Shown one piece after another: positions 16,826 to 25,882 of a stretch of DNA of 49,877 nucleotides. A program made the translations under genes and the position numbers. The DNA is taken from NCBI GenBank assembly GCA_013287465.1, contig JABDDS010000007.1, positions 1-49,877 on the forward strand. Reading direction: 5' to 3'. Source of the stretch: Chlamydiota bacterium. GTDB lineage: Bacteria; Chlamydiota; Chlamydiia; Chlamydiales; Parachlamydiaceae. Numbering within the stretch: the stretch's first letter is position 1; every line of letters starts with the position of its first letter. The notes beneath the pieces were generated by a model, which did not search any database, was not told the DNA's origin, and saw only the letters and a program-made list of their open reading frames with translations.

Positions 16826-18941
16826 AACCCTCGGGTTGTGTGGGAGCATCTTTGCCTATTGGGAGTTTATTGTTAAAGTAATCGTGGTAAACCTTGAGTC
16901 CCTGAGCGCTTGTCGTCACGCAGTAGAAGCAATTGCTGATCCATTCGGATCCTTTAATCGTTCCTGTTGTTAAATTGCATTGAAAGCGGGATGTGATCTT
17001 GCTTTTCCAGTAGTTTGGCTCTCCAAAGAGGAGGATGGGGTGTGCTGGGACCGCCCCTACTTTGCGCCGTACCTCTTCCAAGCTAAATTCAAAGTCAGTT
17101 CCAATGCCGCCGGGAAGGAATATTGGGAAATCGAGATTGAATTCCGCTTGTCGCTCCACAACCTTCTCTAGCCGGTAGGTCATCTTACCCTCGATATAAG
17201 GGTTCTGTTTTTGCTCATTAACTACAGAATTGCCTTGTTGCCGAAAATCGACGATGTTTGCACACGACAGAATGCCGAGCTCTTGCGCCACCCTGTTTCC
17301 TGTTGCCATCGATCCCGGTCCACCTCCTGTGATTAGAGTGATAGGTGTTTTCTTATTTAACAACGGGTGTTCGGTTTCATCGCGCATTTTTAAAATTCCT
17401 TCGAATAGTTCACGCAGCTCCTTGTCGAATTGCCCTTCCATTAAATTAGATCCATAAATGCCAAAAAGTGTTGAATTTAGAAAATATTGAACTTTATCTA
17501 TGGGAATAAACATGCCAGAATCCCATCCTGGCTTCTGAGTGAATTGTAAAATTTTCCCTGTACCTTCCTGATCGACCCAAAAGACGGGAATACCAAATTT
17601 CTCTAAATCATGAAGTAAGGCATGATCCTCTTCAGAAAAAAAGTCTCCCGATGACTGCGATGGAATTTGGAAATAAATGCCCTTAAGGCATCGTTGAACC
17701 TGATCGCTAAGAAGCATCCGTTTCATTAGTGGTGAGGGAAAATAACGGCTTAACAAGATTCCTTGACTCGTGATCCAACCACTGTCGATACTTTTGAGAA
17801 AGGGGTAAGAGGGTTGTTGTTCGATATACCTTTCGACTAAAAGAGCCTGTCTGGTGCTGTGAGCGACTCCAGGAAAATCATGTTGCCTGATATCGCGACA
17901 AATCCAATCACTTGGTTGCAAGTCAAATATTTGACTTTCTTTTACCACGTAGACAGCTGCTCCGTCTTCCTTTGGGAGCGGGGCGGTAGAAAAGGCTTTG
18001 AAGAGAGTTTTACTGTCTTCTAAACATTCTTGTAATTGGTCTCTATCAGAAAAAAATACATATTCACGGTATGGTTCTAACGTGTAAAATTCTAATGGTA
18101 TATCTGTCAGTTCTCTTTTGCTTTTTCCATAGAGCTCATAGATATCTCCTGAAGCTGATGTATCCGGCTGCAGAATCGAGGCTGAAGTGTGGGTATAGCC
18201 TTGGGAAAGGAGTTCGGGGACAACGCGTGCAAATACTGTTCTAATGTGTAAAGGGAGGGTACGCACTAACAAGAGATCATCATCGTGTTCAATGTTTTTC
18301 GGTAGGAAAGCCTTCCACTCTTGGTAGATGCTAATAAGGTCTCTTATCGATATGTTCATGGATAATAATTTGGCGATTGTTGGTAGGAATTTATAGATAT
18401 CTGGTTGGTAGGCAACACGTCCATTTTGAAGTGTCAGATAGGCGACTGTCCGTCCATCGATTTTATCTAAGATCAAATTGTCACTTCCTTGCAGTCCTCC
18501 TAGAGAGAGAAGGGGACTTCCCCATCGATCTGAACGTCCAAACATCCGGGATAAATATTCGGGATTGCGCACGCGTCGTCGGTCGTCTGCAGCAAAAAGT
18601 TTTCCTATATAAGCCCCAACGTTTAAATGTTGAAGCAATTCTGTTGCGATATTGCCAATAGCTTTTATGAGGACTTTAATTTCAGCACATCCATTTTTTT
18701 TGTCGAGTTGATATTCGATTCCGATTCCGTCTAATCCCAATTGGGCGACAGTACTTTTGATATTAAAAAATACCCGTTCTTTAGGGATGGAGAATCCCAT
18801 AAATGTCGGAGAGATATTTTGAATGAAAACCGTCGCTTCAGCCGTTACTTTGTCGATTCGAAGGAGGTTGATAATGGCACCATCAGGACTGACGAGGTCG
18901 TGAGGGGCAATATTTAAATGGTTTTCCATTGTGTTATTCAT
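16812..18941 (-). CDS. large protein with C-terminal LOG (lysine decarboxylase-like) nucleotide-binding domain
   Basis: The roughly 709-residue protein carries a LOG/YgdH-like Rossmann domain in its last 220 residues: ITGGGPGSMATGNRVA and PGGIGTDFEFSLEEV (the PGGxGT signature with Glu nearby). This family includes cytokinin-activating phosphoribohydrolases and AMP/pyrimidine 5'-nucleotide nucleosidases such as PpnN. The N-terminal 480 residues match no family I know and contain repeated hydrophobic strands. Nucleotide hydrolysis is the family guess. The chosen start is at 18941 (NNTMENHLNIAP); several other in-frame starts lie upstream to 19064. No signal peptide is evident. Confidence 0.65.
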   Translation of the reverse strand: MNNTMENHLNIAPHDLVSPDGAIINLLRIDKVTAEATVFIQNISPTFMGFSIPKERVFFNIKSTVAQLGLDGIGIEYQLDKKNGCAEIKVLIKAIGNIATELLQHLNVGAYIGKLFAADDRRRVRNPEYLSRMFGRSDRWGSPLLSLGGLQGSDNLILDKIDGRTVAYLTLQNGRVAYQPDIYKFLPTIAKLLSMNISIRDLISIYQEWKAFLPKNIEHDDDLLLVRTLPLHIRTVFARVVPELLSQGYTHTSASILQPDTSASGDIYELYGKSKRELTDIPLEFYTLEPYREYVFFSDRDQLQECLEDSKTLFKAFSTAPLPKEDGAAVYVVKESQIFDLQPSDWICRDIRQHDFPGVAHSTRQALLVERYIEQQPSYPFLKSIDSGWITSQGILLSRYFPSPLMKRMLLSDQVQRCLKGIYFQIPSQSSGDFFSEEDHALLHDLEKFGIPVFWVDQEGTGKILQFTQKPGWDSGMFIPIDKVQYFLNSTLFGIYGSNLMEGQFDKELRELFEGILKMRDETEHPLLNKKTPITLITGGGPGSMATGNRVAQELGILSCANIVDFRQQGNSVVNEQKQNPYIEGKMTYRLEKVVERQAEFNLDFPIFLPGGIGTDFEFSLEEVRRKVGAVPAHPILLFGEPNYWKSKITSRFQCNLTTGTIKGSEWISNCFYCVTTSAQGLKVYHDYFNNKLPIGKDAPTQPEGFTVV

Positions 18942-19026
18942 ATCTCGGTGGTTGGCTTTGATCATGCAATTTTTGATAACTTTTGGCAAGCAAGTTTTTA
19001 TAATAAACCTCTTTTGAAACTGTACT

Positions 19027-19530
19027 TCCGTGCCTCTGCCCGTGCCCCCCATCCTATTACCCATAAGCCTTTAGATTGGGCGCACATCTATTTTTCAGTT
19101 ATGCTAAGTATAAAAAAACTATACTGCTAAGCATAAGCACGGAAACGCAAAGACGCAAAGACCCAAAGGCGCAAAGCCTTCGGCTCCCTCAGAACAAAGG
19201 AGCATTATTTCAGGTTAAACCTTTTAAGTTCCTCGCAAGCTCGGATCTTAAAAAGAAATCATTCTAAATGGGGCTCCAGTGGCCTCATTTAGAAGGTAAA
19301 TTGATCGCTGAGCTTCTGAAGCAATCACTTAACAACTCCATTTACTCTTCTCCTTTGTTCTGAGGGAGCCGAAGGCTTTGCGCCTTTGGGTCTTTGCGTC
19401 TTTGCGTCTTTGCGTTTCCGTGCTTATGCTTAGCAGTATAGTTTTTTTATACTTAGCATAGCTGAAAAATAGATGTACGCCCAATCTAAAGACTTATGGG
19501 TAATAAGACAAGGGCACGGGCAGAAGCACG
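19027..19530. repeat. 500-bp foldback element (about 180-bp inverted arms)
   Basis: The left arm, about 19027-19202, and the right arm, about 19349-19530, are near-perfect reverse complements, from CCGTGCxTCTGCCCGTGC through TTACCCATAAG to TCAGAACAAAGGA. Each arm contains the core CACGGAAACGCAAAGACGC also found in the 39-bp arrays at 21.6 and 22.2 kb. The 146-bp middle has a small hairpin (CTAAATG...CATTTAG) and no gene. The remaining bases to 19849 hold nothing I recognise. Confidence 0.85.
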
Positions 19531-19849
19531 GGATTACAGTAGCACTGTGGAAAAAATGTCGATAAGCAAACCAATAATGTTTCATTGAAATTCATAAATT
19601 TCATTTATACAGAGGAAAAACTGAAAATTTAGATTGTGGAAAAAAATATATGTAATTGAATGTTAAAGCGTTATATGTTTTTTCCAAAGAAAGTCTGTTT
19701 TTTCGATCTCGAGGAAATGGATCGGAAGTCTTTCATTTACATATTGTTTATAACTAACGACAGAGATGGGAAATTCGATAGTCCTTTTATTTAATATTTT
19801 TTTCTGCCATACTTGCCTTTTTGGTAAAAAAATGGTGAGGCGCGCCGAG

Positions 19850-20737
19850 ATGGCCACAGTCAAAATACCACGAAGTTTTGGAACTCATGACGGGACTTTT
19901 CATGCCGACGAAGTGACCGCTTGTGCATTTCTTCTTCTTTTTAATTTAATTGATTTGGATAAAATCGTTCGTACGCGCGATTTGGAAACACTTAGTCGCT
20001 GTGAATACGTGTGCGATGTTGGGGGCATTTATGACCCTAGCCGCAAACTTTTTGATCATCATCAAGCGGGGTATCAGGGACCGCTAAGCAGTGCGGGAAT
20101 GATTTTGCTTTATCTAGAGGAAGTAGGAATTTTAACCGCAAAGGAACGCCGTTTTTTTGATCTTTCTTTAGTGATTGGTGTAGATGCTCATGATAACGGT
20201 AAGGAGCTTCATTCTACGGGAGTTGCCACTTATTCCCATGTGATTTCGAATTTTACTCCCATTCATTATGATGTTGATCCAGCTGTTCAGGACGCAGCTT
20301 TTTTTGAAGCACTGGCATTTGCAAAACAATATTTGGAGCGTTTGTGGAACCGTTATCAGTACATTCAGTCTTGTCGTGAGATCATGGAAAATGCGATGGC
20401 TAGTCACAATGAATTTCTTATTTTAAATACTAACATCCCATGGCTCGAGATCTTTTTTGAGTTAAACGGAGCTAACCATCCAGCTCAATTTTTGATTATG
20501 CCTTCGGGATCTCATTGGAAGCTGCGTGGAATCCCTCCTACTTTTGAAGAAAAAATGAAGGTTCGCTTTCCATTGCCTCAAGAGTGGGCCGGTTTATTGG
20601 CTGAGGATTTATCAAAAGCATCCGGCATTAAGGGAGCTGTCTTTTGTCATAAAGGACGATTTATATCTGTTTGGGAGACGCTTGAAGATGCAATTAAAGC
20701 ATTGGAATATACGTTGGGGGCGCGATCTAAGCAATGA
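19850..20737 (+). CDS. MYG1 family metal-dependent hydrolase / exonuclease-like
   Basis: The 295-residue product (start at 19850; GAGG at 9 bases, ATG 19832 also possible) shows the MYG1/UPF0160 signature SFGTHDGTFHADEVTA at the N-terminus and LFDHHQAGY near residue 65, a DHH-like metal-binding pair. It also has VIGVDAHDNG. Eukaryotic MYG1 is a 3'-5' RNA exonuclease; bacterial function is unproven. The family is about 300-350 residues, so this is full length. It overlaps the HIT gene by 4 bases (ATGA), the same pairing as in Chlamydia. Confidence 0.85.
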   Translation: MATVKIPRSFGTHDGTFHADEVTACAFLLLFNLIDLDKIVRTRDLETLSRCEYVCDVGGIYDPSRKLFDHHQAGYQGPLSSAGMILLYLEEVGILTAKERRFFDLSLVIGVDAHDNGKELHSTGVATYSHVISNFTPIHYDVDPAVQDAAFFEALAFAKQYLERLWNRYQYIQSCREIMENAMASHNEFLILNTNIPWLEIFFELNGANHPAQFLIMPSGSHWKLRGIPPTFEEKMKVRFPLPQEWAGLLAEDLSKASGIKGAVFCHKGRFISVWETLEDAIKALEYTLGARSKQ

Positions 20738-21069
20738 AAACGGTATTTGGTCAAATTATTGATGGGGAGCTCCCAGCGGATAAGGTTTATGAAAATGAAC
20801 ACATCCTCGTTATTAAAGATTTGCACCCCATTGCTCCCATTCATTTTTTGATCATTCCGAAGAAGAAGATCAAAGATCTTCAATCTTTGGAAAAAGAAGA
20901 CCTTCACATCGTGGCAGAAATCGTTTCTGTCGCGCAACAGCTGGCAAAGCAATTTGGAATTTCTGATGGGTATCGCCTTTTAACAAATAACGGCACCCCA
21001 GCGGGACAAACGATCTTTCATTTGCATTTTCATTTAATCGGTGGACGACCGCTCGGTCGAATGGCTTAG
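20734..21069 (+). CDS. HIT family nucleotide-binding hydrolase (HinT-like)
   Basis: The 111-residue product has the histidine triad HLHFHLIGG near residue 97 and the N-terminal GQIIDGELPADKVYEN signature. HinT enzymes cleave phosphoramidate bonds such as AMP-lysine and act as dimers in the cytosol. Length is typical. It is coupled to the MYG1 gene upstream (4-base overlap) and is 3 bases from the hydrolase downstream. Confidence 0.92.
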   Translation: MKTVFGQIIDGELPADKVYENEHILVIKDLHPIAPIHFLIIPKKKIKDLQSLEKEDLHIVAEIVSVAQQLAKQFGISDGYRLLTNNGTPAGQTIFHLHFHLIGGRPLGRMA

Positions 21070-21072
21070 GCA

Positions 21073-21624
21073 ATGAAGGATAGATTAGACAGAAATCATG
21101 CCGCCTTATTATTGATTGACACTCAAGAGAAATTATTCCCCTACGTAGAAAATTCGTGTCACGTGATGCAGGGAATACAAAAAATTGTCCGTGGTTTTCA
21201 GACATTGAAGATGCCAATTTTTGTCAGTGAGCAATACCCTCAAGGATTAGGGGAAACCGTCGCCTCCTTAAAGGGAATATTGGGCGAAGATCAACGCTAT
21301 ATGGTCAAAACAGCTTTTTCTTGCCTTGATGATCAGGCTATGAAAAAAGAAATTCTCGATTTACCCGTCACTCAGTGGGTCGTCATTGGTATTGAAGCTC
21401 ACGTCTGTGTATTACAAACAGTTAGGGACCTTTTGCAAGTAGGAAAGCAGGTCGTTGTTTTAAATGACGCCATCGGATCCCGTTCAGTCTATGATTTCTC
21501 CACAGCGATTGCGGAATTGCGAGACTTCGGTGCTCGCATTAGCAGTACGGAAACCATTCTCTTTGAGCTGCTGCGCGACTCCAAAGCCGCAGAATTCAAG
21601 GAGATCAGCCAACTCATCAAATAA
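21073..21624 (+). CDS. isochorismatase-family cysteine hydrolase
   Basis: The 183-residue product carries the catalytic triad of the family: Asp in LLIDTQEKLF, Lys in MVKTAFSC, and Cys in GIEAHVCVLQT. This is the small stand-alone branch (YcaC/nicotinamidase-like fold). The substrate is unknown; amide or vinyl-ether hydrolysis is the family norm. It closes the MYG1-HIT-hydrolase operon; its TAA overlaps the beginning of the 39-bp repeats. Confidence 0.85.
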   Translation: MKDRLDRNHAALLLIDTQEKLFPYVENSCHVMQGIQKIVRGFQTLKMPIFVSEQYPQGLGETVASLKGILGEDQRYMVKTAFSCLDDQAMKKEILDLPVTQWVVIGIEAHVCVLQTVRDLLQVGKQVVVLNDAIGSRSVYDFSTAIAELRDFGARISSTETILFELLRDSKAAEFKEISQLIK

Positions 21625-21629
21625 TGAAT

Positions 21630-21800
21630 GACGCTAGGCATGAGCACGGAAATGCAAAGACGCATAGTGACGCTAGGCATGAGCACGGAAACGCAAAGAC
21701 GCATAGTGACGCTAGGCATGAGCACGGAAACGCAAAGACGCATAGTGACGCTAGGCATGAGCACGGAAACGCAAAGACGCCAAGGCGCAAAGGCGCAAAG
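21630..21800 (+). repeat. four tandem 39-bp repeats (left array)
   Basis: Units begin at 21630, 21669, 21708 and 21747, each GACGCTAGGCATGAGCACGG then AAACGCAAAGACGCATAGT. They are nearly identical. The unit is a multiple of 3, so the frame stays open through the array. The last unit runs into AAGGCGCAAAGGCGCAAAG. An inverted set of four follows the gene. Confidence 0.95.
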
Positions 21801-21812
21801 GGGGGGGTAAGG

Positions 21813-22190
21813 GTGGAGAATGATATTTCGAATAAAATTATTGGAGCAGCCATAGAGGTTCATCGGATATTGGGTGGACCAGGCTTATTGGAAAGTGTTT
21901 ACGAAGCAGCTTTGTGTCATGAATTAACATTAAGAGGATTGAAGTTCAAGCGACAACTCATTGTTCCTGTAATATATAAAGGCGCTGCAATTAAGGATCC
22001 GTTATGTCTTGATATTTTGGTTGAAGATAAAGTTGTTATAGAGGTTAAGGCCACGGAAAAAGAGAATCCAATTCATCAAAAACAATTATTAACATATTTA
22101 CGTTTAACCGGTATGAAATTGGGTCTTATCATTAACTTTGGTCAGGGAATCATAAAAGATGGTGTCTGCCGAGTTGTCAATGGATTATAA
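21813..22190 (+). CDS. GxxExxY-family PD-(D/E)XK nuclease-like protein
   Basis: The 125-residue product starts at GTG 21813, with G-rich sequence upstream, which matches where the family begins (ENDISNKIIGAAIEVHRILG). The signature GxxExxY is GLLESVY. PD-(D/E)XK-like residues are seen in CLDILV and VVIEVKA (Asp, then Glu-x-Lys). These proteins are widespread, small and of unproven role; nuclease activity is inferred from the fold. A longer frame from 21624 translates the 39-bp repeats and is rejected as the start. The gene lies exactly between inverted repeat arrays. Confidence 0.85.
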   Translation: MENDISNKIIGAAIEVHRILGGPGLLESVYEAALCHELTLRGLKFKRQLIVPVIYKGAAIKDPLCLDILVEDKVVIEVKATEKENPIHQKQLLTYLRLTGMKLGLIINFGQGIIKDGVCRVVNGL

Positions 22191-22202
22191 AAAAAAATCC
22201 CC

Positions 22203-22376
22203 CCTTTGCGCCTTTGCGTCTTTGCGTCTTTGCGTTTCCGTGCTCATGCCTAGCGTCACTTTGCGTCTTTGCGTTTCCGTGCTCATGCCTAGCGTCATTA
22301 TGCGTCTTTGTGTTGCTGTGCTCATGCCTAGCGTCACTTTGCGTCTTTGTCTTTCCGTGCTCATACTTAGCGTTGG
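22203..22376 (-). repeat. four 39-bp repeats in inverted orientation (right array)
   Basis: Units at 39-base spacing (TGCTCATGCCTAGCGTCA at about 22241, 22280, 22319, with a diverged TGCTCATACTTAGCGT at about 22358) are the reverse complement of the 21630 array. The last unit is the most diverged. The array runs directly into the coding frame of the HEAT-repeat gene. Confidence 0.95.
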
Positions 22377-24063
22377 CCAGGTGGCGGCCGCTACTGAAGA
22401 GCAAATAGACAAACGCGTTCATGCTCACATGGTCATTGGCGACTATCCTTCGGCGTCCAGCGAGGCACAAAAAGGACTCGAGCTATTTCCTTCATCGAAA
22501 ATCCTTCGAGAGTCTTATATTAGGGCTTTGGCTAAAGCCGGCGATGAAAAAGAGATGATGGTTCAATGGCATTTATATATTAAAGACTTTCCCGATGAGT
22601 GTGGTAATCGAGAAATTTTAGAGCGTCTTGCCTGGGCCGTTATTGATAAAGGCGCCACATCGCCCTCTCCATTAATCCGCGTCATCGCGATGTTAGGAGC
22701 TTTTTTTAGTCAGGATGCTAAAGGAGTCGTCATTTTACAATCGGGACTCCGCGATGAAAATTCTTTTCTTCGCAGCGCCGCTATTAAACTATCATCGAAT
22801 CTTCACGACATCTCTCTTCAAGAGGAACTGCTTCGTTTAATGAAATCAGATCCCGTATGGGATGTGCGTCTTCAGGCCATTAAGGCCGTTGGGCATTTGC
22901 AGCTTGTCGATGCTAAAAACGCTTTAGAGGCATTGATTGGGCAAGATAATTCACATATAGAGGAAAAAACTGCAGCGATTCAAGCATTGGTTCTTATGGC
23001 AGATGGAATTAGTCGCGAGCGGATCAACGAGTTAGTTCAAAGTAATCGGGTGGGACTGCGTTTATTGGCATGTGAATTTGTCATTCATTTTGATCAGACT
23101 CAAGATATTGATCTTCTTTTTCCTTTGGTTCAAGATTATCATGCCGCTGTCCGTGCGAAAGTATTTCAAACTCTTGGTTGCCTTGGTGTCAAGACAATCG
23201 CAGGGCATAGCGTTGTCGACGTGGCAGGCAAAGGCGTTACAGATCCCGATCCCTTGGTTCAGGTCTCTGCCGCTTGGGTCCTTACCCTCGCAGATCCGGA
23301 ACGGGGATGTTCAGTTTTTAGATCTCTTTTAGAAAATAAGACAGTTGAGAATCGTTACCTTGCAGCCGCAGCTCTAGCGGGAACAGGGAAGTATGGGCTG
23401 CCTCTTTCTAAGGAGATTTTTGCAGCTACAACAGATTCTTATATTAAAATGAATCTTGCAATGGGATTAATCGGACAGCGCGTCTCCGTCGCTGCTGCTT
23501 GTGACTGTCTGTTTACTGGACTGTCCCAAGAGAAAAAAAAGTGGGCATGGAGAAATGAGGGGCAGTTTCGCATTTTAGCTCCGAGTAAAGTGAAGCACGA
23601 TGACGCCATTCCAAATTATCCGGAAGCCGTTAATCAATTGACTCGATTAGAGATTTTAGAGATACTCTCTATCCTACACTATTCTCATGCGCAGGAAGCT
23701 ATTAGGAGATTTTTAAAGGAGAGCAACTGGGGAATCAGTGGACTAGCATCGGCCCTGCTATTGACAGAGGGAGATGAAAGTGCCATCGATTTAGTTAAAG
23801 CGCTATTGAAAGAAAATGATCAAAAGGTGAAAATCCAAGCAGCGCTGATTCTTGCTTTATGGGGTAAAGGGGAAGATGTGATTTGTGTATTGCAAGAGGC
23901 TTACCCCACTGCCGATAGGGATCTTAAAGGACAGATTCTTGAAGGGATTGGTAGGGTGGGATCTCAGGTCTCCCTTTCATTTTTAACCGAAAGGCTTCAA
24001 GAACCGCACCAGACATTGCGGATCATCGCAGCAGCAGCTTTGTTGGAATGTCTCTATCACTAA
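22324..24063 (+). CDS. HEAT-repeat protein, probably exported, N-terminus made of 39-bp repeat
   Basis: From ATG 22324 the product is 579 residues. A hydrophobic signal-like segment (LRLCLSVLILSVGQVAAA) comes from the last repeat unit, then TEEQIDKRVHAHM begins what looks like the native mature protein, with a TPR-like start. About ten HEAT-type helical repeats follow (ENSFLRSAAIKLSSNL, DPVWDVRLQAIKAVG, NRYLAAAALAGTGKYG). Such repeats are protein-protein scaffolds. The in-frame repeat may have replaced the original signal peptide. No ribosome-binding site is visible. The stop overlaps the rpiA start (TAATG). Confidence 0.7.
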   Translation: MPSVTLRLCLSVLILSVGQVAAATEEQIDKRVHAHMVIGDYPSASSEAQKGLELFPSSKILRESYIRALAKAGDEKEMMVQWHLYIKDFPDECGNREILERLAWAVIDKGATSPSPLIRVIAMLGAFFSQDAKGVVILQSGLRDENSFLRSAAIKLSSNLHDISLQEELLRLMKSDPVWDVRLQAIKAVGHLQLVDAKNALEALIGQDNSHIEEKTAAIQALVLMADGISRERINELVQSNRVGLRLLACEFVIHFDQTQDIDLLFPLVQDYHAAVRAKVFQTLGCLGVKTIAGHSVVDVAGKGVTDPDPLVQVSAAWVLTLADPERGCSVFRSLLENKTVENRYLAAAALAGTGKYGLPLSKEIFAATTDSYIKMNLAMGLIGQRVSVAAACDCLFTGLSQEKKKWAWRNEGQFRILAPSKVKHDDAIPNYPEAVNQLTRLEILEILSILHYSHAQEAIRRFLKESNWGISGLASALLLTEGDESAIDLVKALLKENDQKVKIQAALILALWGKGEDVICVLQEAYPTADRDLKGQILEGIGRVGSQVSLSFLTERLQEPHQTLRIIAAAALLECLYH

Positions 24064-24758
24064 TGGACATAATAATGAATGATAAAGAAAAAGGGAAAAG
24101 AGCCGCGGGAAGGGCAGCGGCAGCTTTCATTGAAGACGGGATGACCGTTGGTTTAGGGACCGGTTCTACAGCTGCGTATTTTATTGAACGGCTCATTGAA
24201 AGATGCCGGGAGGAAAAATTAAAGGTCGTTGCTCTGGCAACTTCAGAACGTTCCTACGCTCAGGCAAAGGCGGGTGGTATTTGTCTTTATGATGTGAACC
24301 AAATGAACACTTTAGACATCACCGTTGATGGAGCCGATGAAATTGACCATCGCAAAAGAATGATCAAGGGAGGAGGAGGAGCTCTCTTAAGAGAAAAAAT
24401 TGTCGCCAATATGAGTCATGAAATGGTCGTTATCGTCGACTCTAGTAAATATGTTGAACAACTGGGAGCCTTTCCCCTTTCCATCGAAATCCTCCCCTTT
24501 GCTTATAAAGCAACCCTTCATCAATTGCAATCGCTCGGATTTAATGGAACATTAAGGAAAAATTCCAGTGGGATCCCCTATGTCACCGATAATGGCAACT
24601 ATATCGTTGATATTTCTTTAAATTACCCTTGCGTGAATCCTGAACAGGAAAATCTTAAACTTCAATCTATTCCTGGTGTTTTGGAAACAGGATTTTTCTT
24701 TGAAATGGCAGGAAGAGTTGTCATTGGACATTCAGATGGGCATGTGGAGATTAAATGA
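24063..24758 (+). CDS. rpiA: ribose-5-phosphate isomerase A
   Basis: The 231-residue product interconverts ribose-5-P and ribulose-5-P in the pentose phosphate pathway. Signature segments: VGLGTGSTAAYF (phosphate loop), VDGADEID, and KGGGGALLREKIV with the catalytic Glu. The start is read at 24063, overlapping the previous stop; 24075 is an alternative. It overlaps mnmA by 4 bases. A transaldolase gene lies 5 kb away. Confidence 0.95.
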   Translation: MDIIMNDKEKGKRAAGRAAAAFIEDGMTVGLGTGSTAAYFIERLIERCREEKLKVVALATSERSYAQAKAGGICLYDVNQMNTLDITVDGADEIDHRKRMIKGGGGALLREKIVANMSHEMVVIVDSSKYVEQLGAFPLSIEILPFAYKATLHQLQSLGFNGTLRKNSSGIPYVTDNGNYIVDISLNYPCVNPEQENLKLQSIPGVLETGFFFEMAGRVVIGHSDGHVEIK

Positions 24759-25879
24759 ATATGAAGACTGTCGTTGTGGGCATGTCTGGAGGCGTTGATT
24801 CCTCCGTGACTGCGCTATTACTAAAGCAACAAGGGTATCGCGTTATTGGCATGTTTATGAAAAATTGGGAAGAGAAAGATGAAAGTGGCGTCTGCCAATC
24901 TTCGTTAGAATTTGCCGATGTCGTCCGTGTGTGCGATCAATTGGAAATTCCTTATTATTCGGTTAATTTTGTCAATGAATACAGAGAAAATGTGTTTTCT
25001 CATTTTCTTAGGGAATTTGAGCAGGGCTACACCCCTAATCCCGATATCTTGTGTAATCGTGAAATTAAATTTAAAGTTCTCTTAGAAAAAGCTCTAGAGA
25101 TCGGCGGGGATTTCTTGGCCACGGGACATTACTGTCGCAATCGACTCGTCGATAATCATTGGCAGCTATTGAAAGGTGTTGATCCCGGTAAGGATCAAAG
25201 CTACTTTCTATACACCATCGGTCAATGGGCATTAAGCAAGGTTCTTTTTCCCATTGGAGGCATGCTTAAATCGGATTTAAGGGCTATTGCCCATGCTCAC
25301 GGTCTAGCGACATCGGCCAAGAAGGATAGTACGGGAATCTGCTTCATTGGAGAAAGGGATTTTAAAGGGTTCTTAAGCGGTTATATTAGTGGACAGCAGG
25401 GAAATTTTGAAACCCTTGAAGGAAAAGTTGTTGGACGTCATGACGGAATTTCTTATTATACCATTGGACAGCGCAAGGGGATGGGGATCGGAGGAGCTGG
25501 GGATGCTTGGTTCGTGCTTGGCAAAGACATCGGTAGGAATGTTGTCTACGTAGGTCAAGGGACCCGTCATCCTGCCCTCTATTGTGACGAGCTCACCGCT
25601 ACTGAAATTAGTTGGGTCGATGGGCAGTTTAATGAAACATTGCCTTTTTCATGCACATCTAAAGTGCGTTATCGACAACCCGATCAGGAATGTGTCATCA
25701 CTCGGATTGAGGGGGATCGGCCACATGTCCGCTTTGCTATTCCGCAGCGCGCAGTGACTCCGAGACAGTCGATTGTTTTTTATAAAGGAGATGTCTGTTT
25801 AGGAGGGGCAGTCATCGAACAGCCAGGGCCTTCTTACTATGAACAACAACGTCCTTTGCCGGATAGCGTTGCTCCTTAG
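24755..25879 (+). CDS. mnmA: tRNA-specific 2-thiouridylase
   Basis: The 374-residue product thiolates U34 of tRNA Lys/Glu/Gln. The PP-loop is GMSGGVDSSV near residue 9. The first catalytic Cys is in PDILCNREIKF and the second in GICFIGERDF; both are present. The C-terminal beta-barrel (GKVVGRHDGISYYTIGQRKG) is complete, and the length is typical. ATGA overlap with rpiA implies translational coupling. Confidence 0.96.
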   Translation: MNMKTVVVGMSGGVDSSVTALLLKQQGYRVIGMFMKNWEEKDESGVCQSSLEFADVVRVCDQLEIPYYSVNFVNEYRENVFSHFLREFEQGYTPNPDILCNREIKFKVLLEKALEIGGDFLATGHYCRNRLVDNHWQLLKGVDPGKDQSYFLYTIGQWALSKVLFPIGGMLKSDLRAIAHAHGLATSAKKDSTGICFIGERDFKGFLSGYISGQQGNFETLEGKVVGRHDGISYYTIGQRKGMGIGGAGDAWFVLGKDIGRNVVYVGQGTRHPALYCDELTATEISWVDGQFNETLPFSCTSKVRYRQPDQECVITRIEGDRPHVRFAIPQRAVTPRQSIVFYKGDVCLGGAVIEQPGPSYYEQQRPLPDSVAP

Positions 25880-25882
25880 TTT

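Noticed and set aside
21624-21812. Upstream extension of the GxxExxY gene (translated 39-bp repeats)
   Set aside because: The extension is purely the repeat translated; the family starts near ENDISNK, and GTG 21813 fits. Frame openness follows from the 39-base unit length.
21630-22376. CRISPR array
   Set aside because: The repeats are contiguous 39-bp units with no unique spacers and are inverted on the two sides; no cas genes are present.
22177-22470. Minus-strand open frames over the right array
   Set aside because: They are artefacts of repeats divisible by 3, as both strands stay open.
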